Positions 18,277 through 26,277 of a stretch of DNA of 64,000 bases are shown here, piece by piece. This DNA is from Winogradskyella litoriviva (GTDB lineage Bacteria > Bacteroidota > Bacteroidia > Flavobacteriales > Flavobacteriaceae). The notes beneath the pieces are model-generated. The model saw only the letters and a program-made list of their open reading frames with translations, was not told the DNA's origin and ran no database searches. The DNA lies in the NCBI RefSeq assembly GCF_013249065.1, contig NZ_JABRWQ010000004.1:186001-250000 (forward strand). Direction: 5' to 3'. Position 1 is the first letter of the stretch, and the number at the start of each line of letters is the position of its first letter. A program made the translations under genes and the position numbers.

Positions 18277-18368
18277 AATTAGTAAAATTCTCTTCGATAA
18301 AATAAGCGTTTTCGTCTAGAGAATTAAAGCAATCATCTATTACGGTTTTATACATTAGTATATAGTTT

Positions 18369-18376
18369 CATTTTTG
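18369..18376 (+). promoter_or_regulatory. Candidate -7 promoter element of the efflux operon
   Basis: CATTTTTG differs from TAnnTTTG at one position and lies 28 bp before the TolC-like start. It is the best match in the short upstream gap, but support is weak. Confidence 0.3.
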
Positions 18377-18404
18377 AAGTGTTAAATAGAAAACACCAAA
18401 AAAA

Positions 18405-19736
18405 ATGAAACTATTCTTTTTTATAATAAGTATAATTTTTGCGCAAGTAACTTTTGCTCAAGACACTTTAGTAAACTCAAAACCTAAAGTTTGGTCTTTA
18501 GAAGACTGTATAACTTACGCTTTAGAAAATAACATTACAGTTAAAGATGCAACCTTAAATAAGAACATTGCAGAAGTTAGTTATAATAGTGCAAAATCTT
18601 CAAGATTACCAAACCTTAATGCTAGTGTTTCTCAAAATTTTTCTAACGGAAATACTATTGATCCTATCACTAGTGATTATGTAACTGATCAAATACATAG
18701 TACTAATGTTGGAATAAATAGTTCAGTAACATTGTTTCAAGGAAATCAAATTAGTAATCAAATTAAACAGAACAAAATATTATTTGATCAAAGCGTTTTT
18801 CAAGAAACAGTCGAAAAAAATAATATAGCATTAAGTATTCTCGAAATTTATTTACAAACCCTTTATAGTAAAGAAAGTATCATTATAGCAGAAAACAATG
18901 TTGTTGCGTCAGAAAAGGAAGTAGAAAGAGCTAAAGCACGTTTAGATGCTGGCACAATTGCATTAAGTGAATACACTGAAGCACAAAGCCAAGCAGCAAC
19001 TAATAAATACAATGTTATTTCTGCAAAAAATGATTATCAACAATATATTATTCAATTAAAACAGCTATTAGAGCTAACGCCTTTAGATACTATTGAAATT
19101 GAAACTATTGATGAATCTATTGATTTAGTCAACCTAGAACTTAACAGAATAGAAGTGTACAATAAGGCATTAGATTATATGCCAGAAATACAAGTTAGCG
19201 ACTTAAATATCGCGGCAAATGAAAAAGAATTAGATATCGCTAAGGGAGCTTATTTGCCAACGCTATCTTTATTAGGAAGCTTAGGTTCTGGATATACAAG
19301 TATTAATGATACTACGTTGTCTGATCAGTTTGATGTCAATTTTAATCAGCAATTAGGGCTGTCATTAAATATTCCAATATTCAATAGAAAACAAACAAAG
19401 GCAGCAGTAACAACAGCTTCTATAAATATAGAAAAAGCAAAGATTCAAAAGCAGTCTACAGAGAAAGAAATCTATAAAAAAGTAGAAACAGCGTATCAAA
19501 ATGCATTATCGGCTCAAGAGCAAGTTATTGCAGCAGAAGCCTCAAAGTTAGCTGCAAAACAAAGTTACGAACTAGCACAAAAAAAATACGAGCTGGGAGC
19601 TTTAAGTACTACTGATTTAGTAATTAGTCAAAACACTTATACCAATGCGCAGCAAAACTATTTGCAAGCCAAATACTTAAGTGTATTATACCATCAATTA
19701 TTACAATTTTACCAAGGAAACGATATCAAAATTTAA
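18405..19736 (+). CDS. TolC-family outer-membrane efflux protein
   Basis: A 443-residue outer-membrane channel protein: signal peptide ending near AQVTFAQ, then two long coiled-coil helical repeats, each starting with a block such as WSLEDCITYALENNITVKDA and EAQSQAATNKYNV / ISQNTYTNAQQNYLQAKY. The internal duplication is characteristic of TolC/OEP proteins, three of which form a channel across the periplasm and outer membrane. It is the first gene of an operon with a MacA-type adaptor (11 bp later), an ABC ATPase, an ABC permease and a two-component pair, making a complete tripartite exporter. The substrate is unknown. Confidence 0.93.
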   Translation: MKLFFFIISIIFAQVTFAQDTLVNSKPKVWSLEDCITYALENNITVKDATLNKNIAEVSYNSAKSSRLPNLNASVSQNFSNGNTIDPITSDYVTDQIHSTNVGINSSVTLFQGNQISNQIKQNKILFDQSVFQETVEKNNIALSILEIYLQTLYSKESIIIAENNVVASEKEVERAKARLDAGTIALSEYTEAQSQAATNKYNVISAKNDYQQYIIQLKQLLELTPLDTIEIETIDESIDLVNLELNRIEVYNKALDYMPEIQVSDLNIAANEKELDIAKGAYLPTLSLLGSLGSGYTSINDTTLSDQFDVNFNQQLGLSLNIPIFNRKQTKAAVTTASINIEKAKIQKQSTEKEIYKKVETAYQNALSAQEQVIAAEASKLAAKQSYELAQKKYELGALSTTDLVISQNTYTNAQQNYLQAKYLSVLYHQLLQFYQGNDIKI

Positions 19737-19747
19737 TCTTAATAGTC

Positions 19748-20953
19748 ATGAACAAAAAAACAAAAATCATAATAAGTGGCATTGTACTAGTTGTACTTGC
19801 AATAGTAGCATACGGTTTTATAAAAAGCGATGATACCGTTGTTATAGAAGCTAAAACCGTTATTGCCAAAAAAGAAAATGTAACCACAATGGTTACAGCA
19901 ACAGGAACAATTGAACCTATAAACCAAGTAGATGTTGGCACGCAAGTTTCTGGAGTCGTTGAGAAAATATATGTAGATTATAATAGTGTAGTTAAGGAAG
20001 GGCAACTTATTGCTGAGTTGGACAAAACCAACTTAAAAGCAGCTAAAACACAAGCACAAGCGGCATATGATAATGCTTTAAGTCAAAGAAATTATATGAA
20101 GACAATTTACGACAGACAAAAAACATTGTATGAAAATCAAGTTATAAGTAAATCAGATTATGATGATGCCGTATACAATTACGAAACTGCAAAAGGTACG
20201 GTAACACAACGTTATTCAGATTTACAACAAGCAATAACCAATTTAGGATATGCTAATATTTATTCTCCAATTGATGGTGTTGTTTTATCGAGAGATATTG
20301 ATGAAGGACAAACCGTTGCAGCAAGTTTAAGCACACCAACCTTATTTAATATTGCACAAGATTTAAAAGAAATGCAAGTAGAAGCAGATGTAGATGAAGC
20401 AGATATAGGACAGGTAAAAGAAGGCCAACGTGTAGAATTTACAGTAGATGCGTATATCGGTGAAATATTTAATGGTGTAGTAACTCAAGTGAGGCTAGAC
20501 CCAGCAATCACCTCAAATGTAGTGACTTACACTGTGGTAATTAAAGCAGAAAATGAAGATTTAAAACTAAAGCCTGGTTTAACAGCAACCATTTCAATTT
20601 ACACCTTAGAACTAAATGATGTCCTAACTGCAGAAGCAAAAGCTATCAATTTTAGTCCAGATACTGAAACTTTAAAAACTTACAATCTGCATCATGAATT
20701 ACCTGAAACAACGATTAAACCAACTGAAGATAAAACTGTGTTATGGGTTTTAGGCAATGATAAAAGCATCACACCAAAACAAGTGACTATTGGAGCTAGC
20801 GATGGTGTTAAAGTTCAAGTTTTAAGTGGTGTTTCAGAAGGAGAAAAGCTAGTTTATAGTTTAAAAGGTGTCTCTAAATCTGAAGCAAGTTCTGGAGGAG
20901 CAAACGAAAGTCCATTCATGCCAAAACCACCTGGAGCCAACAAAAAAAAGTAA
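19748..20953 (+). CDS. MacA-type periplasmic adaptor subunit
   Basis: A 401-residue HlyD/MacA-family membrane-fusion protein. A single N-terminal membrane helix (about 6-24) is followed by the lipoyl half motif TGTIEPINQVDVGTQVSG, a coiled-coil hairpin (about 90-160), the second lipoyl half GYANIYSPIDGVVLSRDIDEGQTVA, and beta-barrel and membrane-proximal domains. It links the inner-membrane MacB-like transporter to the TolC-like channel. The C-terminus is Pro/Lys rich. It lies 11 bp after the TolC gene and 6 bp before the ATPase gene. Confidence 0.93.
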   Translation: MNKKTKIIISGIVLVVLAIVAYGFIKSDDTVVIEAKTVIAKKENVTTMVTATGTIEPINQVDVGTQVSGVVEKIYVDYNSVVKEGQLIAELDKTNLKAAKTQAQAAYDNALSQRNYMKTIYDRQKTLYENQVISKSDYDDAVYNYETAKGTVTQRYSDLQQAITNLGYANIYSPIDGVVLSRDIDEGQTVAASLSTPTLFNIAQDLKEMQVEADVDEADIGQVKEGQRVEFTVDAYIGEIFNGVVTQVRLDPAITSNVVTYTVVIKAENEDLKLKPGLTATISIYTLELNDVLTAEAKAINFSPDTETLKTYNLHHELPETTIKPTEDKTVLWVLGNDKSITPKQVTIGASDGVKVQVLSGVSEGEKLVYSLKGVSKSEASSGGANESPFMPKPPGANKKK

Positions 20954-20959
20954 ACAGCC

Positions 20960-21703
20960 ATGAGTAAAGAAATTATTAAAATAGAAAATTTAAAGCGTGA
21001 ATTTATCATGGGTAGTGAGACGGTTCATGCATTAAAAGGGATTTCGTTTGATATAAAAGAAGGTGAGTTTGTAACCATTATGGGATCTAGTGGTTCTGGT
21101 AAAAGTACTTTATTGAATATTTTAGGATGTCTAGATAATCCTACTTCTGGAAGCTATGAAATTGATGGTGTAAAAATGAAGGATTTAACTAAAAATCAAT
21201 TGGCTACTATTCGAAACGAAAAAATAGGTTTCATTTTTCAATCCTATAACTTATTGGCAAGAACTTCGGCTTTAGAAAATGTAGAATTACCATTGTTTTA
21301 TAACAGCAAAGTGTCATCTGAAGAACGTAGAGAAAGAGCTATAAAAGCCTTAAAAATGGTAGGTTTGGAAGACAGAATGGATCATACACCATCGCAACTT
21401 TCTGGTGGACAACAACAACGTGTTGCTATTGCAAGATCATTGGTAAACAATCCAGTTATGATTTTAGCTGATGAAGCCACAGGTAACTTAGATACAAGAA
21501 CATCTTACGAAATTATGTCTTTGTTTCAAGAGTTAAACAAACAAGGTATAACAATCACCTTTGTAACGCACGAACCTGATATTGCAACATTTAGCAGTCG
21601 AACAATTGTGTTAAAGGATGGCAATATTATACAAGATAAATTAAATAACGATGTGCAATCTGCTTCAGTAGAATTGGCAAAATTACCTAAAGAAGATCAT
21701 TAA
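20960..21703 (+). CDS. ABC transporter ATP-binding protein (MacB/LolD type)
   Basis: A 247-residue cytoplasmic ATPase with Walker [10 protein letters not shown] (42-50), Q-loop in FIFQSYNLL, signature LSGGQQQR (about 145), Walker [11 protein letters not shown] (about 165) and the switch His in VTHEPD. In proteobacterial MacB the ATPase and membrane parts are one chain; here they are separate genes, as is common in Bacteroidota. It powers the permease encoded next, 91 bp downstream. Confidence 0.95.
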   Translation: MSKEIIKIENLKREFIMGSETVHALKGISFDIKEGEFVTIMGSSGSGKSTLLNILGCLDNPTSGSYEIDGVKMKDLTKNQLATIRNEKIGFIFQSYNLLARTSALENVELPLFYNSKVSSEERRERAIKALKMVGLEDRMDHTPSQLSGGQQQRVAIARSLVNNPVMILADEATGNLDTRTSYEIMSLFQELNKQGITITFVTHEPDIATFSSRTIVLKDGNIIQDKLNNDVQSASVELAKLPKEDH

Positions 21704-21794
21704 TTATGAAATGTCAAAATAAAGATTTCGATTTCAATTAATATGTTAATTATGGCATTCCAAATGACCTTAAAAAAACAATAAATATCAACAT

Positions 21795-23015
21795 ATGAGA
21801 CTATTAAATTTACTTAAAATCGCCTTTAAGGCCATTGTTCTTAATAAAACGAGAACATTGCTAACCATGCTAGGTATTATTATAGGTGTGGCTTCAGTAA
21901 TAGCCATGTTAGCTATTGGAGAAGGCTCTAAAGAAAGTATTCGTTCTACCATTTCTAGTATGGGTTCTAATATGGTAACCATTAGACCTGGAGCTGACGA
22001 TAGAGGTCCAGCAAGAGGAAGTGGTGGTGATGTACAAACCTTAATATTTGAAGATTATGAAAAAATAAAAGAACAAGCAACCTTATTAAGTCACATTACA
22101 CCAGTAGTAAATGGTGGCGGACAAGTCATTAACGGTTCTAATAACTGGCCTTCAACAATTTTTGGTGTTAATCCAGAGTATTTAGAAATAAAAGCTGTTG
22201 GTTTACAAAGTGGTAGCATGTTTACAGATACCGAAGTAAAAACGGCTTCAAAAGTGGCTTTAATTGGGCAAACGGTTGTTGAAAATGTGTTTCCTGATGG
22301 CCAAGAGCCAGTCGGACAAATGATTCGATTTAATAATATTCCTTTTAAAGTGATTGGTGTGCTAGAGGAGAAAGGAGAAAACACTTTTGGACAAGATCAA
22401 GATGATATTGTAATTGCACCTTATACAACAGTACAAAAACGTATTTTGGCCATCGATTATTTAAATCAAATTATGGCTTCTGCAGTTAGTGAAGAAGATG
22501 CTTCTGAAGCTGTAGAGCAAGTCACCGAAATATTACGTACACAACATAAATTAATGGATAATGAAGATGATGATTTTACAGTACGTTCTATGGAAGAGTT
22601 AATTTCTACCTTTAGTTCTACTAGTGAAATGTTAACGGTTCTATTGGTAGCAGTTGCAGGTATATCCTTATTAATTGGTGGTATTGGTATTATGAATATT
22701 ATGTATGTTTCCGTAAAAGAACGTACCAAAGAAATAGGATTACGAATGGCTGTAGGAGGTAAGGGGTCCGATATTTTAATGCAGTTTTTAATTGAAGCTA
22801 TTTTAATTAGTATTACTGGTGGACTTTTAGGTGTAATCCTTGGACTTGGAGCCACAGTTTTTATAGAAAATTTCTTAAATTGGCCAACAAGTGTTGCGCT
22901 TTACTCAATAGTTATATCTTTTGCTGTTTGTGCTTTAACAGGCATCTTTTTTGGATGGTATCCTGCAAGAAAAGCTTCGGCTTTAGACCCAATAACCGCT
23001 TTACGTTACGAATAA
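21795..23015 (+). CDS. ABC transporter permease (MacB periplasmic core and FtsX domains)
   Basis: The 406-residue inner-membrane protein has the MacB topology: one N-terminal helix (LLTMLGIIIGVASVIAML), a large periplasmic domain (about 45-275) with MacB_PCD motifs such as GSNMVTIRPG and ALIGQTVVENVF, then three C-terminal helices of the FtsX domain (ISLLIGGIGIMNIMYVSVKERTKEIGLRMAVG). MacB proteins act as mechanotransmitters that push periplasmic substrates through TolC rather than moving them across the inner membrane. The next gene, a sensor kinase, begins 6 bp later. Confidence 0.94.
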   Translation: MRLLNLLKIAFKAIVLNKTRTLLTMLGIIIGVASVIAMLAIGEGSKESIRSTISSMGSNMVTIRPGADDRGPARGSGGDVQTLIFEDYEKIKEQATLLSHITPVVNGGGQVINGSNNWPSTIFGVNPEYLEIKAVGLQSGSMFTDTEVKTASKVALIGQTVVENVFPDGQEPVGQMIRFNNIPFKVIGVLEEKGENTFGQDQDDIVIAPYTTVQKRILAIDYLNQIMASAVSEEDASEAVEQVTEILRTQHKLMDNEDDDFTVRSMEELISTFSSTSEMLTVLLVAVAGISLLIGGIGIMNIMYVSVKERTKEIGLRMAVGGKGSDILMQFLIEAILISITGGLLGVILGLGATVFIENFLNWPTSVALYSIVISFAVCALTGIFFGWYPARKASALDPITALRYE

Positions 23016-23021
23016 TAAATT

Positions 23022-24056
23022 ATGTATAAAAACAGAAATATAAACGTCTTTTCTCACGTACTTGTTTGGTTAGTTCTATTCAGTATGCCTTATGTGTTGT
23101 CTTATGGACAGTCGCAAGAAATTGATAGAATTATAGCACATTTCTGGATTCCTATAGCTTTTTATGCCATAATATTCTATACCAATTATTTTATACTTAT
23201 TGATCGTTTTCTGTTTCCTAAAAAAATGGTGTTTTTCGTCATCATTAATTTAGTAATGATTGCATTATTTATTACCATAAAAGAGCAAATTGAAAATGCT
23301 TTCTTCAGTGATTTAATGAGAAGACCTTCTCAAAATGATGTCAATAGTCCACCTTTTAAAATGTTCGTTTACGTTCAAATGATATCGTATATGGCACCTT
23401 TGTTATTTTCTATAGCCATAAAAACAACGCAACGATGGATAAATACCGAAACCGAACGTAAGGAAGCTGCTAACTTTAAGTTAAAGTCAGAATTACAGCA
23501 TTTACATTATCAATTGCAACCACATTTCTTTTTTAACTCGTTAAATAACATATATGCATTGGTGGATATTTCGCCAGAACAAGCAAAAACGTCTATTCAT
23601 AGTTTAAGTAAATTGATGCGTTATATGCTATATGATACTAATGAAGAAGTGGTACCTTTATCTAAAGAAATCGATTTTATGAAAAAATATATCGAGTTAA
23701 TGAAACTGCGAGTTTCAGATAAAACTAAGGTGACTTATAATTTTATTTCTGAAGAAACTGGTATTAAAATTGCGCCTTTATTATTTATTTCATTAATTGA
23801 AAATGCCTTTAAACATGGTGTATCTGCAAGTAATGAAAGTGAGATTATAATTGATATGACTGTTCAAAATAAAACAGTTTTGTTTAGCATTGAAAATGAT
23901 AACTTGCCTAAAAAAACAGAAGATAAAAGTGGATCTGGTATTGGGCTTCCTAATATTGAAAAACGTTTGCAATTATTATATCCTAATCAGCATAATTTTA
24001 AAACTATGGTGAAAGATAATCGCTTTGTAGCGCAGTTAGAAATTGAAACCAACTAA
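23022..24056 (+). CDS. LytS-type sensor histidine kinase of the efflux operon
   Basis: 344 residues with four membrane segments (about 10-28, 40-60, 68-86 and 116-134), a linker, the HisK_3 phospho-acceptor His at about 168 in QLQPHFFFNSLNNIYAL, and a HATPase_c-like domain (SLIENAFKHG, SGIGLPNIEKRL). It is a paralogue of the kinase at 12917-13966, sharing domain order and motif spacing. Encoded 6 bp after the permease and 3 bp before its regulator, it is probably a sensor for the state or substrate of the exporter encoded with it. Confidence 0.92.
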   Translation: MYKNRNINVFSHVLVWLVLFSMPYVLSYGQSQEIDRIIAHFWIPIAFYAIIFYTNYFILIDRFLFPKKMVFFVIINLVMIALFITIKEQIENAFFSDLMRRPSQNDVNSPPFKMFVYVQMISYMAPLLFSIAIKTTQRWINTETERKEAANFKLKSELQHLHYQLQPHFFFNSLNNIYALVDISPEQAKTSIHSLSKLMRYMLYDTNEEVVPLSKEIDFMKKYIELMKLRVSDKTKVTYNFISEETGIKIAPLLFISLIENAFKHGVSASNESEIIIDMTVQNKTVLFSIENDNLPKKTEDKSGSGIGLPNIEKRLQLLYPNQHNFKTMVKDNRFVAQLEIETN

Positions 24057-24059
24057 ATT

Positions 24060-24788
24060 ATGAGCAACCTAAAAATTACTTGTGTTATTGTAGATGATGA
24101 ACCTATGGCACTTAATTTAGTAGAAAGCTATGTTGAAAAAACACCTTTTTTAGAGTTGAAAAAAAAGTGTAGTAGTGCTATTGAAGCTATGGAGTTTATA
24201 AAAACAAATCCCGTAGATTTATTGTTTTTAGATATTCAGATGCCAGATTTAACAGGTTTAGAATTTTCTAAAATGTTACCAAAAGAAACAAGGGTAATAT
24301 TTACAACTGCTTTTGATCAATATGCTCTCGAAGGTTTTAAAGTGGAGGCTCTAGATTATTTATTAAAACCCTTTGATTATGCTGAATTTTTAGCTGCAGC
24401 AAACAAAGCTAATACCTGGTTTGAATTAGTAAAAGGAAAAAAGCAATCCATTCTTTCCGAAGAAAAAGAATTCCTTTTTGTCAAATCTGAATACAAACAA
24501 TTACGCATAAAACTAGCAGATGTACTTTATTTTGAAGGGCTAAAGGATTACATTAAAATTTGGTTAAAAGACAATACAAAACCTATTTTAACTTTAATGA
24601 GTTTAAAATCTTTAGAAGAAGAATTACCAGCTACAAATTTTATGCGTGTACATCGTTCATTTATTGTTTCTTTAAATAATATTGATGTCGTTGAGCGTAG
24701 TCAAATACTTATTAATAATCAACGAATAACTGTATCAGAACAATATAAACCCAAGTTTTTGGAGTTTATTAACAATAACTCATTGTAA
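24060..24788 (+). CDS. LytTR-type response regulator of the efflux operon
   Basis: 242 residues: a receiver domain with DDEP (12-15) and phospho-acceptor Asp58 in FLDIQMPD, conserved Lys in YLLKPFDY, and a C-terminal LytTR DNA-binding domain (FVKSEYKQLRIKLADVLYFEGLKDYIKI, RVHRSFIV). It is the last gene of the six-gene operon and likely controls it. The receiver and LytTR motifs closely parallel those of the regulator at 12196-12936, pointing to duplication of the two-component pair within this neighbourhood or in an ancestor. Confidence 0.93.
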   Translation: MSNLKITCVIVDDEPMALNLVESYVEKTPFLELKKKCSSAIEAMEFIKTNPVDLLFLDIQMPDLTGLEFSKMLPKETRVIFTTAFDQYALEGFKVEALDYLLKPFDYAEFLAAANKANTWFELVKGKKQSILSEEKEFLFVKSEYKQLRIKLADVLYFEGLKDYIKIWLKDNTKPILTLMSLKSLEEELPATNFMRVHRSFIVSLNNIDVVERSQILINNQRITVSEQYKPKFLEFINNNSL

Positions 24789-24883
24789 TTAAAATCTTTT
24801 ACCGTTGGTCTATTATTCTAGAGGATTAAAAGAGAGATTTACCCTATTAGTATATTCTCTTTCTTTAAACTAAAAGGTAACTT

Positions 24884-24891
24884 TACTTTTG
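24884..24891 (+). promoter_or_regulatory. Candidate -7 promoter element of the EF-hand lipoprotein gene
   Basis: TACTTTTG is an exact TAnnTTTG match followed by CATC, 26 bp before the start codon, a typical distance for this phylum. Confidence 0.5.
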
Positions 24892-24916
24892 CATCATAAT
24901 TTAAATATATATAATT

Positions 24917-25216
24917 ATGAAAAAAATCATACTTCCCTTAGCGTTAGTTATAAGCATGTTTAGTTGTGATAGTGTAAAGAATGTTAATTCTTCAAGTCTG
25001 TCGCAAGCAACAACATTATTAAGCTCATTAAGTTCTAATTCTACAGTTCAGCAAATAACTACTCTTTTTGGATTATTAGATGCTAATAAAGATGAAGCTA
25101 TCAGTTCTACAGAGGCAATTGGTTCGGTAGCAGATAATTTTAATGTGTTAGATACAGACAACAGTTCTAGCTTAAACTTAACTGAATTAACAGGTTTGTT
25201 AGGCTTATTAAAATAA
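24917..25216 (+). CDS. Small EF-hand-like lipoprotein
   Basis: A 99-residue protein with a lipoprotein signal (LALVISMFSC, Cys at 17). The body is Ser/Thr/Leu rich and carries two EF-hand-type loops, LDANKDEAISSTEA (about 55-68) and LDTDNSSSLNLTEL (about 80-93), with Asp at positions 1, 3 or 5 and Glu at the end, so calcium binding is plausible. No enzymatic function is evident. It is a single gene with a promoter-like element upstream and a terminator downstream. Confidence 0.8.
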   Translation: MKKIILPLALVISMFSCDSVKNVNSSSLSQATTLLSSLSSNSTVQQITTLFGLLDANKDEAISSTEAIGSVADNFNVLDTDNSSSLNLTELTGLLGLLK

Positions 25217-25238
25217 TTTTTTAGCCCTTATTAATAGA

Positions 25239-25268
25239 AGGCATACATTAAATTGTATGCTTTTTTTA
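25239..25268 (+). terminator. Intrinsic terminator after the EF-hand lipoprotein gene
   Basis: GCATACA and TGTATGC form a stem with a six-base loop, followed by seven T. Confidence 0.88.
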
Positions 25269-25447
25269 TGGGATTTTTAAAAAAAAGGTAGAATCATGTC
25301 TATAAAAAAAACCAATACGTAGATGAAATTGTATTGAACATCTATTTGGCTTTTATTCAAGAATAAACAAGTTTACTTTTAAACTATCATTATTAAAAAA
25401 AGTCTTAATAATGAATAAAGAAGTTTAATCTTTTAAATATAAAAATC

Positions 25448-26041
25448 ATGAAAACATTTATAAAAGCATTTGTTTTGCCAGCCATATTTATAATGGCTGT
25501 TTCTTCAGAAGCTACAGCTCAATCCAGAAGAAGTACAGCAACAAAAAAATCAGAAAAAACAGAAAGAACAGTTAAACAAACGACAGTTAGGAGAGTACCA
25601 AGTACTAGAGTAACTTATAAAAAACCTACTAGAAAAGTGGTTTCTGTAAGGTCTATACCTAACAGAAAGGTGGTGAAACATAAGGGTCAAACCTATTATT
25701 ATGCTAACAATAAATTTTACACTCAATCTAGAGGCCGTTTTATAGTAATAGCTCCAAAAGTTGGATTTAGAATTAAAGTTTTACCTGCACATTACAAAAA
25801 AGTAAGATTTAATTCAGGTATATATTATAATGTAGATGGAACGTTTTATTTAGAGATTGATAATGAATATGAAGTTGTAGAACCAGAAATAGGAACTATT
25901 GTTTATGAGTTACCAGACGACTTTGAAAAAGTTACTATAGATGGACTAACTTATTACGAATTCGGAAACATTTTATACGAAAAAATACAAGTAGATGGTA
26001 CAAGAGCTTATGAAGTTGTAGGTATCATAGATATGGAATAA
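25448..26041 (+). CDS. DUF6515 family exported protein
   Basis: 197 residues: signal peptide (VLPAIFIMAVSSEATAQ), a basic low-complexity segment (about 25-75), then three similar modules of about 45 residues built around YYYANNKFY, IYYNVDGTFY and TYYEFGNILY with PxxFxxV turns (VLPAHYKKVRF, ELPDDFEKVTI). The repeated Y-Y pattern is that of DUF6515 proteins. The function is unknown; it probably lies in the periplasm or at the surface. Gaps on both sides and a terminator downstream make it a single-gene unit. Confidence 0.75.
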   Translation: MKTFIKAFVLPAIFIMAVSSEATAQSRRSTATKKSEKTERTVKQTTVRRVPSTRVTYKKPTRKVVSVRSIPNRKVVKHKGQTYYYANNKFYTQSRGRFIVIAPKVGFRIKVLPAHYKKVRFNSGIYYNVDGTFYLEIDNEYEVVEPEIGTIVYELPDDFEKVTIDGLTYYEFGNILYEKIQVDGTRAYEVVGIIDME

Positions 26042-26074
26042 AAGTTAGATTAGATTGATTGTTTATTAGTAGAA

Positions 26075-26108
26075 AAGGAGGATAGTTTTTTATTATCCTC
26101 TTTTTTTT
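26075..26108 (+). terminator. Intrinsic terminator after the DUF6515 gene
   Basis: AGGAGGATA pairs with TATCCTC(T) around a T-rich loop and is followed by eight T. Confidence 0.82.
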
Positions 26109-26163
26109 GATTTTAGAAATTGATTTTTACAATTGCATTATATTTAATTCTTCTAATTATTCG

Positions 26164-26171
26164 TAATTTTG
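26164..26171 (+). promoter_or_regulatory. Candidate -7 promoter element upstream of the VWA gene
   Basis: TAATTTTG matches TAnnTTTG. If used, it produces a leader of about 100 nt that contains the alternative hairpins at 26180-26234. Confidence 0.4.
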
Positions 26172-26179
26172 ATTATTGA

Positions 26180-26234
26180 GAAACACTAATAAGTATTGTA
26201 ATTTGTTAGTGTTTCTAAATTATAGAAAACACTA
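26180..26234 (+). promoter_or_regulatory. Three-arm alternative hairpin in the leader of the VWA gene
   Basis: Arm A GAAACACTAA (26180-26189) is perfectly complementary to arm B TTAGTGTTTC (26206-26215). A second copy of arm A lies just downstream within AGAAAACACTAA (26223-26234), and can pair with arm B instead with a single bulge and a short loop. The two stems exclude each other. There is no T-run, so if functional it would act on translation or RNA stability, not termination. It could also be a decayed repeat. Confidence 0.4.
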
Positions 26235-26277
26235 AAGCTGAAATCTATCCTTTTTCTTTAGTAACAGGTAAATTTAG

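Noticed and set aside
18286..18325. Inverted repeat AATTCTCT/AGAGAATT after the outer-membrane barrel gene
   Set aside because: Only 8 bp with a 24-base loop and no T-run; too weak to call a terminator or operator.
22466..22855. Leftward 129-residue frame inside the ABC permease gene
   Set aside because: Antisense shadow of a strongly supported MacB-type permease; its composition follows from the reverse complement of membrane-helix codons.
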